Of a stretch of DNA of 64,000 nt, positions 45,963 through 54,400 are shown in pieces (the first letter of the stretch is position 1; the number at the start of each line of letters is the position of its first letter). This stretch comes from Shewanella subflava. Its GTDB lineage: Bacteria; Pseudomonadota; Gammaproteobacteria; Enterobacterales; Shewanellaceae. Both the position numbers and the translations under genes were made by a program. Under the pieces are notes generated by a model, which did not search any database, was not told the origin of the DNA, and saw only the letters and a program-made list of their open reading frames with translations. The stretch is taken from NCBI RefSeq assembly GCF_025971955.1, contig NZ_JAPDMX010000033.1, positions 62,001 to 126,000 of the forward strand, given 5' to 3'.

Positions 45963-47123
45963 ATGCCATTTTATGTAAAACAAGGCGAGATCCCCACAAA
46001 GCGCCATATCGCATTCGAAAAAGATAATGGCGAGCTTTACCGTGAAGAACTATTCTCAACCCATGGTTTCTCAAACATTTATTCCAATAAATATCATCAC
46101 AACATGCCAACTAAGGCGATTAACGTTGTGCCCTATGCTGTAGACCATGGTCAAGAATGGCAAGATTCACTCATTCAAAATTATAAGTTAGATTCGCGTA
46201 TTGCTGACTGTGAAGGCAACTTTTTTAGTAGCCGCAACAAAATATTCTATAACAGTGATGTAGCGCTCTACACCGCAAAAGTTACCGATAGCACCCACGA
46301 GTTTTACCGGAATGCTTATGCAGACGAAGTGGTATTTGTACATGAAGGTGAAGGCCAGTTACTCAGCGAATATGGCGTGATTGAGGTAAAAAAATGGGAT
46401 TACTTGGTGATCCCTCGCGGTACAACTTATCAACTAAAATTCAATGATTACAGTAATGTACGCTTGTTTGTTATTGAGTCATTTTCAATGGTAGAAGTGC
46501 CTAAACATTTTCGCAATGAATATGGTCAATTACTTGAATCTGCTCCGTATTGTGAGCGTGATATTCGCGTCCCTGAATTAGCCAATGCCATTGTCGAAAA
46601 AGGTGAGTTTCCTTTGGTGTGTAAGTTTGGCGATAAATATCAGCAAATGACGTTGGAATGGCATCCATTTGATCTTGTTGGTTGGGATGGCTGTGTTTAT
46701 CCATGGGCATTTAATATCGAAGAATATGCACCAAAAGTTGGCAAAATCCATTTGCCGCCCTCAGATCATCTCGTGTTTACGGCACATAATTTTGTGGTGT
46801 GTAATTTTGTACCGCGCCCATATGACTTCCACCCGAAGTCAATTCCAGCCCCTTATTACCACAATAATATCGACAGCGATGAAGTCTTATATTATGTCGA
46901 TGGCGATTTTATGAGCCGAACTGGTATTGAAGCGGGCTTTATGACCTTACATCAAAAAGGTGTGCCACATGGACCACAACCGGGCCGAACTGAAGCTTCT
47001 ATTGGCAAGAAAGACACATACGAATATGCAGTGATGGTCGATACATTCGCCCCACTAAATCTTACTTCCCATGTAAAAAATTGCATGAGTGAAGACTACA
47101 ACCGCTCTTGGTTAGAAAACTGA
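45963..47123 (+). CDS. hmgA: homogentisate 1,2-dioxygenase-like protein (short form)
   Basis: Homogentisate dioxygenase opens the ring in tyrosine degradation. The 386-residue cupin-like protein begins MPFYVKQGEIPTKRHIAFEK and has FSTHGFSNIYSN, YADEVVFVHEGEGQLLSEYG, the C-terminal YYHNNIDSDEVLYYVDGDFM with iron-ligand-like residues, and GVPHGPQPG. It is about 50 residues shorter than classic HmgA. It is followed after 46 nt by hppD, which supports the assignment. Confidence 0.82.
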   Translation: MPFYVKQGEIPTKRHIAFEKDNGELYREELFSTHGFSNIYSNKYHHNMPTKAINVVPYAVDHGQEWQDSLIQNYKLDSRIADCEGNFFSSRNKIFYNSDVALYTAKVTDSTHEFYRNAYADEVVFVHEGEGQLLSEYGVIEVKKWDYLVIPRGTTYQLKFNDYSNVRLFVIESFSMVEVPKHFRNEYGQLLESAPYCERDIRVPELANAIVEKGEFPLVCKFGDKYQQMTLEWHPFDLVGWDGCVYPWAFNIEEYAPKVGKIHLPPSDHLVFTAHNFVVCNFVPRPYDFHPKSIPAPYYHNNIDSDEVLYYVDGDFMSRTGIEAGFMTLHQKGVPHGPQPGRTEASIGKKDTYEYAVMVDTFAPLNLTSHVKNCMSEDYNRSWLEN

Positions 47124-47169
47124 ATAAACTGCATAAGTGCGAGTTGAAAATATAACGAGGAATAACAAC

Positions 47170-48210
47170 ATGGCAAGCGAACAAAACCCATTGGGACTTT
47201 TAGGTATCGAATTTACTGAATTTGCGAGTCCAGATACCGATTTTATGCATAAAGTATTCATTGATTTTGGTTTTTCAATGCTAAAAAAAGCCAAAGATCA
47301 CGACATCACTTACTACAAACAAAACGACATCAACTTTTTATTAAATAAAAGTCGTGCGGGATTCTCAGCTGAATTTGCTAAATCACATGGCCCGGCAATT
47401 TGTTCGATGGGCTGGCGAGTCGAAGATGCGCAATTAGCTTTTAAACTGGCTGTTGAGCGTGGTGCCAAACCTGCTACAGAATCTGAAAAAGACATGGCCT
47501 ACCCTGCTATTTATGGTATTGGCGACAGCCTGATCTATTTTATCGACACCTTTGGGGCTGATAATAATATTTATGCTAAAGATTTTGTTGATCTAGAAGA
47601 CCCTATTATCACGCCTGAAAAAGGCTTTATGGAAGTCGACCATTTAACCAACAATGTCTATAAAGGCACTATGGAAAAATGGGCTAACTTCTATAAAGAT
47701 ATTTTTGGATTTACAGAAGTACGTTACTTTGATATCAGCGGTGCACAAACAGCACTAGTATCCTATGCACTTCGTTCACCAGATGGCAGTTTCTGTATTC
47801 CAATCAATGAAGGTAAAGGCAACAACAATAACCAAATTGATGAATACTTAGGTGAATATAATGGCCCAGGTGTACAGCATTTAGCCTTCAGAAGCCGCGA
47901 CATTGTGGCATCTTTAGACGCGATGGAAGGCACTGCCATTAAAACTTTAGATATCATTCCTGAATATTACGACACGATTTTCGATAAGTTGCCTCAAGTA
48001 ACCGAAGACCGTGAACGTATCAAACATCACCAAATATTGGTTGATGGTGATGATGACGGCTATTTATTGCAGATATTCACTAAAAACCTATTTGGACCGA
48101 TTTTTATCGAAATTATTCAGCGTAAGAATAACCTTGGCTTTGGCGAAGGTAACTTTAAAGCCTTATTTGAATCAATTGAACGCGATCAAGTTCGTCGTGG
48201 TGTGCTATAA
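47170..48210 (+). CDS. hppD: 4-hydroxyphenylpyruvate dioxygenase
   Basis: Hpd converts 4-hydroxyphenylpyruvate to homogentisate. The ATG at 47170 after GAGGAA gives 346 residues. Two VOC domains carry the iron ligands: the histidines in MEVDHLTNNV and GVQHLAF and the glutamate in GPIFIEIIQRK. It forms an operon with the upstream dioxygenase. Other steps of the pathway (maleylacetoacetate isomerase, fumarylacetoacetase) are not in this window. Confidence 0.95.
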   Translation: MASEQNPLGLLGIEFTEFASPDTDFMHKVFIDFGFSMLKKAKDHDITYYKQNDINFLLNKSRAGFSAEFAKSHGPAICSMGWRVEDAQLAFKLAVERGAKPATESEKDMAYPAIYGIGDSLIYFIDTFGADNNIYAKDFVDLEDPIITPEKGFMEVDHLTNNVYKGTMEKWANFYKDIFGFTEVRYFDISGAQTALVSYALRSPDGSFCIPINEGKGNNNNQIDEYLGEYNGPGVQHLAFRSRDIVASLDAMEGTAIKTLDIIPEYYDTIFDKLPQVTEDRERIKHHQILVDGDDDGYLLQIFTKNLFGPIFIEIIQRKNNLGFGEGNFKALFESIERDQVRRGVL

Positions 48211-48236
48211 GCCCATCAAAGCAAAGCTTCGTTTTA

Positions 48237-48265
48237 CAAAAGCCAGCCAAGTGCTGGTTTTTGTT
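48237..48265 (+). terminator. probable intrinsic terminator after hppD
   Basis: AAAAGCCAGC and GCTGGTTTTTG pair around CAAGT with a T-rich right side. It is 27 nt after the stop codon. Confidence 0.7.
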
Positions 48266-48314
48266 TATATAGCAGATTACACTCATCGCTCATTTGATAA
48301 CTTAGACTCTATTT

Positions 48315-48932
48315 ATGCCTGATTTCGCTTTACTTGCGGTATTTATTCCGACTTTCTTTTTCGTCTCTATTACCCCTGGGATGTGTATGACACTAGCAAT
48401 GACGCTAGGCATGAGTATTGGGGTACGCCGTACCATGTGGATGATGATAGGTGAATTAGTCGGGGTGGCGATAGTAGCCATAGCTGCAGTATTAGGCGTT
48501 GCCAGTATTATGCTTAACTATCCTCAAATTTTTGATATTTTGAAGTGGATTGGTGGCGCATACCTTTGTTATATCGGCATTAATATGTGGCGCGCCAGAG
48601 GCAAAATGGCCGTTATAGACGGTCAGCAAGTGAATACGCGCAGGCTGAGTTTAATCAGTCAAGGCTTCATTACAGCCATCGCTAATCCAAAAGGTTGGGC
48701 CTTCATGATTTCTCTATTACCGCCATTCATCAGTGTTGATAAACCAGTAGCACCACAGTTGTTGGTGTTACTCAGCATTATTATGGTGACGGAATCCTTA
48801 TCTATGCTCGCCTATGCTAGCGGGGGCAAAAGTTTACGTCTGTTTTTATCCCGAGGTAATAATATCCGCTGGATGAATCGTATCGCAGGCAGCTTAATGA
48901 TACTGGTTGGAGTTTGGTTAGCATTGGGGTAG
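48315..48932 (+). CDS. LysE/RhtB-family amino acid exporter
   Basis: The 205-residue membrane protein has about six hydrophobic helices and the LysE family motif near the N-terminus (SITPGMCMTLAMTLGMSIGVRR), plus WIGGAYLCYIGINMWRAR and ITAIANPKGW. It starts 104 nt after hppD and is separated by a likely terminator. The exported amino acid is unknown. Confidence 0.85.
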   Translation: MPDFALLAVFIPTFFFVSITPGMCMTLAMTLGMSIGVRRTMWMMIGELVGVAIVAIAAVLGVASIMLNYPQIFDILKWIGGAYLCYIGINMWRARGKMAVIDGQQVNTRRLSLISQGFITAIANPKGWAFMISLLPPFISVDKPVAPQLLVLLSIIMVTESLSMLAYASGGKSLRLFLSRGNNIRWMNRIAGSLMILVGVWLALG

Positions 48933-49022
48933 TAGTAAATGCCCCCATGATTAAACAATAAATAAGATGTTAAATAGCCACCTTTATATGAATTTCCCCA
49001 TTTTTATGGCAATACTTACAGG

Positions 49023-50225
49023 TTATGGCTTATCTTTAAAAGGCAATTGCTGGCTAATTTGTGCCATGTATAACGTCATATTCTGTTGTTCTTGCAGACA
49101 ATAATGACTTATTGCCTCTTTAAATTCTGAATGAGCAATTAAATGTTTTGAGTACGTTGCTATAGGCTCGAATCCTCTTGCGATTTTATGTTCGCCTTGC
49201 GCCCCAGCATCAAATACTGACAAGTTATTTTTAATGGCGTAATCAATACCCTGATAATAACAAGTCTCAAAATGTAAACCATCAATCTCAATCAAGGTGC
49301 CCCAATAACGGCCATATAAATGGCTTTTAGATACAAAAAACAACGCCGCTGCTATCATTTGTTGATGACAATCTGTCACAATCAATAATCGAATAACCTC
49401 GCCCATCGATTGACGTAAGCCTAAAAAGAAAGCCTCGTTTAAGTATCCTTGATGCCCTGAACGTTTTTGATATGTTAACTGATAACATTTTATAAAGTGA
49501 TGCCACTGTGCCAAGCTTGCATCTTCGCCTGAGACAAACGTAAAATTTAAGTTTTGTGAAGCTAACAATTGACGTTCTTTATTGATATTTTTACGTTTTC
49601 TCGATGTCATCGTTTCCAAAAAATGTTCAAAATCACTGTACCCTTTGTTATGCCAATGAAACTGCGTGCCCTTTCGGGTGATACCCATATTTTGCGGCCA
49701 TAACGCTAGCTGCTCTTCACTGATAAATAAGCCATGCCAAGATGAATGATGGTAGTTAAGCATTTTTTGCTCGAGGTATTCACAAATAGCAATCAATATT
49801 GCTTTTCGAGCCGATGGTGCCACATCGATATGGAAGCCAAATCGATGCCCTGTTGCGGGAATAAACGGTACGCTGGTGACTAATTTAGGGTAATAATTGA
49901 GTTGATTTCGCTCATACGCTTCAGCCCATGCCCAATCAAAGACATATTCCCCCCACGAATGGGTTTTCTCATACATTGGCATAATCGCGCAAATTTTACC
50001 CGTGGTTTCATCTTTGATGACAAGATGACTCGCTTGCCATCCCGAAGCACCGCCAACACAACCAGCCCTTTCAAGCCCTTGAAGAAAATCAAATTTAATA
50101 AAAGGGTTATCATCATTAAAACATTGTTTCCATTGGAGACGCCCAATCTCATCAATATTATTTACTTCAGTAATGAGAAATGCTTGCTGCAATGTTTTAC
50201 CCTTATTATTTAACCAATTTATCAC
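49023..50225 (-). CDS. FemAB-like/GNAT acyltransferase (COG3146 type)
   Basis: The 400-residue protein has two GNAT-like halves. The first has NPFIKFDFLQGLERAGCVGG and HLVIKDETTGKICAIMPMY; the second has SRKRKNINKERQLL, YQKRSGHQGYLNEAFF and ETCYYQGIDYAIKNNLSVFDAGAQGEHKIARGF. These are hallmarks of the COG3146 (DUF482) family, often called peptidogalycan biosynthesis protein; real activity is unknown. It is divergent from ggt with a 69 bp gap. Confidence 0.82.
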   Translation of the reverse strand: MINWLNNKGKTLQQAFLITEVNNIDEIGRLQWKQCFNDDNPFIKFDFLQGLERAGCVGGASGWQASHLVIKDETTGKICAIMPMYEKTHSWGEYVFDWAWAEAYERNQLNYYPKLVTSVPFIPATGHRFGFHIDVAPSARKAILIAICEYLEQKMLNYHHSSWHGLFISEEQLALWPQNMGITRKGTQFHWHNKGYSDFEHFLETMTSRKRKNINKERQLLASQNLNFTFVSGEDASLAQWHHFIKCYQLTYQKRSGHQGYLNEAFFLGLRQSMGEVIRLLIVTDCHQQMIAAALFFVSKSHLYGRYWGTLIEIDGLHFETCYYQGIDYAIKNNLSVFDAGAQGEHKIARGFEPIATYSKHLIAHSEFKEAISHYCLQEQQNMTLYMAQISQQLPFKDKP

Positions 50226-50294
50226 TACAGCATACCAATTTTCTTGCAGCTATGGCACAGTCGAATAATTCAAGGAACGACTTAAGGATTACCC

Positions 50295-52046
50295 GTGTTT
50301 TCAAGCATCAAATTTACCCCATTATTACTCTCAACTGTAATCAGTTTCAGTATGACTGCGGCCAGTTTTTACCCTTCAAAGGTTGCTGCCAGTGAGGATT
50401 CAATCTTCAGTGAAATGGCAACAGCCCAGCCTATTTTTGCTAAAAATGGCATGGTAGTCAGTCAGGAAGCCATGGCCAGTCAAATTGGTGTTGATATCCT
50501 TAAGCGAGGTGGTAATGCTATTGATGCTGCTGTGGCTGTAGGGTTTGCACTTGCGGTGACCCTGCCACGCGCAGGCAACATTGGCGGCGGTGGCTTTATG
50601 CTTGTTCACATAGCAAAAGATAACAAAACCATTGCCATTGATTACCGCGAAACCGCTCCAGCTAAAGCCCACAAAGATATTTTCCTCGATGAAAAAGGCA
50701 ATGCTGTTGATAAATTAAGTCGAGAGCATGGCTTAGCTGTCGGGGTGCCAGGTACCGTGATGGGCATGGAAATGGCACTCAAACAATATGGCACTATGTC
50801 ATTACAACAAGTGCTTGCTCCAGCCATTGTACTGGCGAAAGAAGGCATTGAGGTAACATCAGATCTTGCTAATTCATTGGCCGGTACTAAAAATAGAATT
50901 TCACAATGGCCAAGTTCTAGAGCTATTTTCTATCGCCCCGACGGCAGCAATTTTGAGGTCGGCGATACATTAATCCAACCCGAACTCGCCCATTCGTTAT
51001 CACTCATTTCCAAACTTGGTAGTAAAGGCTTTTACCAAGGTGAGACTGCTGAAAAAATGGTTACCTCGATTCAGCAAGCCGGTGGGGTAATGACATTATC
51101 TGATCTTGCAAATTATAAGGTCGTTGAACGTGAACCCATTCGCGGTACCTATCGAGGCTATGAAGTCGTCTCTATGCCTCCACCGTCATCAGGCGGAGTT
51201 CACATTATTGAAATGCTGAATGTATTAGAACAATTTCCAATTGATCAATTTGGCCATAATACCGCTCAAACATTGCATGTTATGGCCGAATCAATGAAAT
51301 ATGCCTATGCCGATCGCAGTGAGTTTTTGGGTGATCCTGACTTTGTCGATGTGCCCATTAACAATCTGATCAGTAAAGACTATGCCCACCAAATCGCAAA
51401 CAAAATCGCCTTGAATAAAACCACCCCAAGTAGCGAAATTAAACCCGGAAATATAGAGGGATATGAAAGTCCACAAACCACTCATTACTCTGTGGTCGAT
51501 AAATGGGGAAATGCGGTTTCAAACACTTACACCCTTAACTTCAGCTACGGTTCTGGACTTGTTGCCACAGGTACTGGCATTTTATTAAATAATGAAATGG
51601 ACGACTTCTCGGTTAAACCCGGGGTCCCTAATGGTTACGGCCTAATTGGCGGAGAAGCAAATTCAGTTAAGGGGAATAAACGCCCACTGAGTTCAATGAG
51701 CCCAACCATTGTAATGAAAGACGGTAAACCTTTTTTAGTGACCGGCAGCCCAGGTGGTTCAAGAATAATTAATATCACACTCCAAATTATTATGAATGTC
51801 ATTGATCATCAACTGAATATTGCCGAAGCCAGCGCCGCAGCAAGGGTACATCATCAATGGCTTCCTGATTTTCTATGGGTTGAACGTAATTTGAATCAAG
51901 ACACCATTTCATTACTTGAGGCCAAAGGCCATAAAGTGAAAGTGCAACAATCGATTGGCAGCACGCAATCCATTATGGTGACTGAACAAGGTAAATATGG
52001 CTCATCCGATCCTCGTAGAGCTGGATCAGCTGCTGTAGGTTACTAA
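50295..52046 (+). CDS. ggt: gamma-glutamyltransferase, periplasmic
   Basis: Ggt hydrolyses or transfers the gamma-glutamyl group of glutathione. The GTG start follows AAGGA at 6 nt. The 583-residue precursor has a signal peptide, NIGGGGFML near residue 95, and the autoprocessing site before Thr395 (QTTHYSVVDKWGNAV), the catalytic residue of the small subunit. PLSSMSPT, GSPGGSRI and HHQWLPD follow as in E. coli Ggt. Expected to be cleaved into large and small subunits. Confidence 0.95.
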   Translation: MFSSIKFTPLLLSTVISFSMTAASFYPSKVAASEDSIFSEMATAQPIFAKNGMVVSQEAMASQIGVDILKRGGNAIDAAVAVGFALAVTLPRAGNIGGGGFMLVHIAKDNKTIAIDYRETAPAKAHKDIFLDEKGNAVDKLSREHGLAVGVPGTVMGMEMALKQYGTMSLQQVLAPAIVLAKEGIEVTSDLANSLAGTKNRISQWPSSRAIFYRPDGSNFEVGDTLIQPELAHSLSLISKLGSKGFYQGETAEKMVTSIQQAGGVMTLSDLANYKVVEREPIRGTYRGYEVVSMPPPSSGGVHIIEMLNVLEQFPIDQFGHNTAQTLHVMAESMKYAYADRSEFLGDPDFVDVPINNLISKDYAHQIANKIALNKTTPSSEIKPGNIEGYESPQTTHYSVVDKWGNAVSNTYTLNFSYGSGLVATGTGILLNNEMDDFSVKPGVPNGYGLIGGEANSVKGNKRPLSSMSPTIVMKDGKPFLVTGSPGGSRIINITLQIIMNVIDHQLNIAEASAAARVHHQWLPDFLWVERNLNQDTISLLEAKGHKVKVQQSIGSTQSIMVTEQGKYGSSDPRRAGSAAVGY

Positions 52047-52065
52047 GCCATTTTGCCCCCTGTGC

Positions 52066-52098
52066 CAGAGAGTGTGAAAGCCTACACTCTCTGACTTT
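52066..52098 (+). terminator. hairpin terminator after ggt
   Basis: CAGAGAGTGT (52066-52075) and ACACTCTCTG (52084-52093) form a perfect 10 bp stem followed by ACTTT. The T-tract is poor. Confidence 0.65.
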
Positions 52099-52607
52099 AT
52101 GCCTAATAAGCATGGTTTCAGTTCAAGTGTAAAATCCAAATATCATTCCAATTCCACAATGATTAATTTAAGTGAAAAATACCACTGTTCAAAATTGTGA
52201 ATTTATGTTGCCAACTTCCACTCACTTTGAATTTAAGTTAACTTTGTTAAAAACAATTAAAGTAAATACACTAACTCGCCGATATTTATGCTTATTAGCT
52301 TCTTATTGAGTGTTGTTAGATTAACGCTGCTCTGTGATACGGAACATCTGAGTTAAAAAAGAAAAGACTATTGATTAAAAACATATTTCGATATTTTTAA
52401 TGTGATTTGTGGTTGCTCTAGAAAACGAGTAACACATTGAGTTGCTTCTTGGAGTGGCCTTAAACAATTTTAAGCCATAATTATCAATATAATTTTCGAT
52501 AACTGCCTTATTAATTGGTGATTTATCAAAAAATTAGCTATATCAATATAGCTAAACATAAAAATAAGCCCTTTGGGCATAATGAGTGATGATAAAGGAG
52601 TACCCCT
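52099..52607. other. 510 bp upstream region of the porin gene
   Basis: No coding frame was recognised here. It is AT-rich and should contain the porin promoter. A perfect stem-loop TTAGCTATAT-CA-ATATAGCTAA lies at 52534-52555, 52 nt before the start codon. A short CCCTTTGGG dyad follows at about 52570. AAAGGAG precedes the ATG. Confidence 0.5.
52534..52555. promoter_or_regulatory. 22 bp perfect palindrome upstream of the porin gene
   Basis: TTAGCTATAT and ATATAGCTAA flank two bases. It can be a DNA operator or a hairpin in the 5' untranslated region of the porin mRNA. Confidence 0.45.
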
Positions 52608-53828
52608 ATGCACTTTAACGTGAAAGCGCTTCCGTTAGCGATTTCTATTGCATTAGCACCAGCAGCGTTTGCTGATGAAGCCACAGATGCAAAAATTGCA
52701 CAACTAGAACAGCAAGTTCAGGTTTTACAAGCACAGCAAACCAAAAGTCTTACCGAAAAATTCAACTTTAACGGCTTTATTAGCGGCGGATATATCACTT
52801 CTGATAACGATGCCGGTTATAACAATGCCACTACAAGTGCCGACTTCAGCCAAGATACCAAGTTAGGCTTTCAAGGCACATTTAACATGAGCAACCAAAC
52901 TCAGGCTGTTTTACAGCTGATGATGAAAGGTGAACATGATTGGGAAGTAGAAGCGGAATGGGCTTATTTATCTCATCGTTTCGATAATGGCGTAAAACTT
53001 CGTGGCGGTAAGCTGCGCGTACCCTTATTCATGTATTCTGATTACCTAGATGTGGGTTACGCCCAGCCATTCGCTAGACCACCTTCTGAAGTCTATGGAA
53101 CCATTCCGTTCTCATCATACACAGGTGCAGGTATCTCATACGATGTTGAATTTGATGACTCAACATTAACCTTGCAAGGTTTTGGTGGCGAGTCTGATGT
53201 GAGAGATTCTGCTGTAGAAATAAGCAATTTAATGGGTGCTAACGTCAGCTGGACCGATGAAGTATGGACCCTTCGTGGTGTATATGCTCAGGCAAAGCTT
53301 GATGGACCAATTACCACAACTGTCAATGTGCCTTTAGCACCAGGTGTTGAAACAAGTGCTGAGTTTACTGTGCTTGATTTAAATGATGAAACCGGCTCAT
53401 TCATTGGGTTGGGGGCAAGTTATGATAACGGCTCATTCTTAGCAGTAACCGAATGGACCCGTTCAGAGATTGATAATGCCTATCCAGATACTGATTCAGG
53501 TTATTTGACACTCGGTTATCGTATTGCAGAATTTACCCCATATGTCACTGTGGCATATTTGAAAACCCAAGATAATGATGAACGTTTACCTGTCTCTCAG
53601 CCTGATGTGATTAGAATGATTGCTTTTAATGCTGAGCGTATGGCATATAGTGCAGGCCTGCGTTGGGACGTGATTGACAATGTCGCGATCAAATTCGACG
53701 TCACTTATGCTGACGAGTTTGGTGACACTTCTGGTGGCTTAGATGGTAATACACTCGATGATACAACGGGTAAGTTTGTTTACGATGATACTGTGATTTA
53801 CACCGTTAAATTCGATGCTGTATTTTAA
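52608..53828 (+). CDS. outer-membrane porin
   Basis: The 406-residue protein has a signal peptide ending APAAFA, a short coiled-coil segment (AKIAQLEQQVQVLQAQQ), then a beta-barrel-like sequence with KLRGGKLRVPLFMYSDYLDVGYAQPFARPP and a C-terminal TVKFDAVF ending in phenylalanine, as in outer-membrane barrels. AAAGGAG precedes the ATG. It is followed after 14 nt by a phosphate-binding-like protein, which hints at phosphate or phosphonate uptake. Confidence 0.82.
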   Translation: MHFNVKALPLAISIALAPAAFADEATDAKIAQLEQQVQVLQAQQTKSLTEKFNFNGFISGGYITSDNDAGYNNATTSADFSQDTKLGFQGTFNMSNQTQAVLQLMMKGEHDWEVEAEWAYLSHRFDNGVKLRGGKLRVPLFMYSDYLDVGYAQPFARPPSEVYGTIPFSSYTGAGISYDVEFDDSTLTLQGFGGESDVRDSAVEISNLMGANVSWTDEVWTLRGVYAQAKLDGPITTTVNVPLAPGVETSAEFTVLDLNDETGSFIGLGASYDNGSFLAVTEWTRSEIDNAYPDTDSGYLTLGYRIAEFTPYVTVAYLKTQDNDERLPVSQPDVIRMIAFNAERMAYSAGLRWDVIDNVAIKFDVTYADEFGDTSGGLDGNTLDDTTGKFVYDDTVIYTVKFDAVF

Positions 53829-53842
53829 AAGGGAGCGATGAT

Positions 53843-54238
53843 ATGAAAAAGTTATTATCTGTATTCGCGCTCAGTTTAGGTGTTGCATTTACGGCCTCTG
53901 CTGGTGTTGTTGTCATTGGTAACAATGCTGCGGGTGATATGTCGATGTCTGATGCTAAAAAAGCATTCTTAGGCAAAGGCGACAACAGTTTAGTTGTGTA
54001 TGAATTAGATGAGGGTAACCCGACTCGATCAGAGTTTCACAGCACAGTAACTGGAAAATCTGATGCACAATTAAAAGCATTTTGGTCTAAGCAAGTGTTT
54101 ACTGGAAAAGGTAACCCACCAGCAACAGTCGCCTCTGCCGCGGCAATGAAAGCCGCTGTTGCATCAAACCCAAATGCGATTGGTTATATTGATGAAGCAG
54201 ATGTCGATGGCACTGTAAAGATCATTTTGAAACCTTAA
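53843..54238 (+). CDS. half-length phosphate-binding-like periplasmic protein
   Basis: The 131-residue precursor has a signal peptide ending in ASA. The mature part starts GVVVIGNNAAG and contains EGNPTRSEFHSTV, FWSKQVFTGKGNPPA and AIGYIDEADVDG, resembling the C-terminal lobe of PstS-like phosphate-binding proteins. At about 110 mature residues it is only one lobe. It is co-transcribed with the porin (14 nt gap) and ends at a strong terminator. Direct phosphate binding is inference. Confidence 0.72.
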   Translation: MKKLLSVFALSLGVAFTASAGVVVIGNNAAGDMSMSDAKKAFLGKGDNSLVVYELDEGNPTRSEFHSTVTGKSDAQLKAFWSKQVFTGKGNPPATVASAAAMKAAVASNPNAIGYIDEADVDGTVKIILKP

Positions 54239-54279
54239 TATTGATCACTTAAGGTTTTATTTTTACGACCTTATTTTTA

Positions 54280-54318
54280 AACGATGTAATACCTTTGTGT
54301 ATTACATCGTTTTTTTTG
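54280..54318 (+). terminator. intrinsic terminator after the porin operon
   Basis: AACGATGTAATAC (54280-54292) and GTATTACATCGTT (54299-54311) pair perfectly with a 6 nt loop and are followed by a long T-run. Confidence 0.95.
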
Positions 54319-54400
54319 TTACAAACTAAAGCTCAAAAAAATGCTAAAACCTTTAAAATAATCCCTGAAAATTACACTCTAATTAAAAAAGGGAATAATA

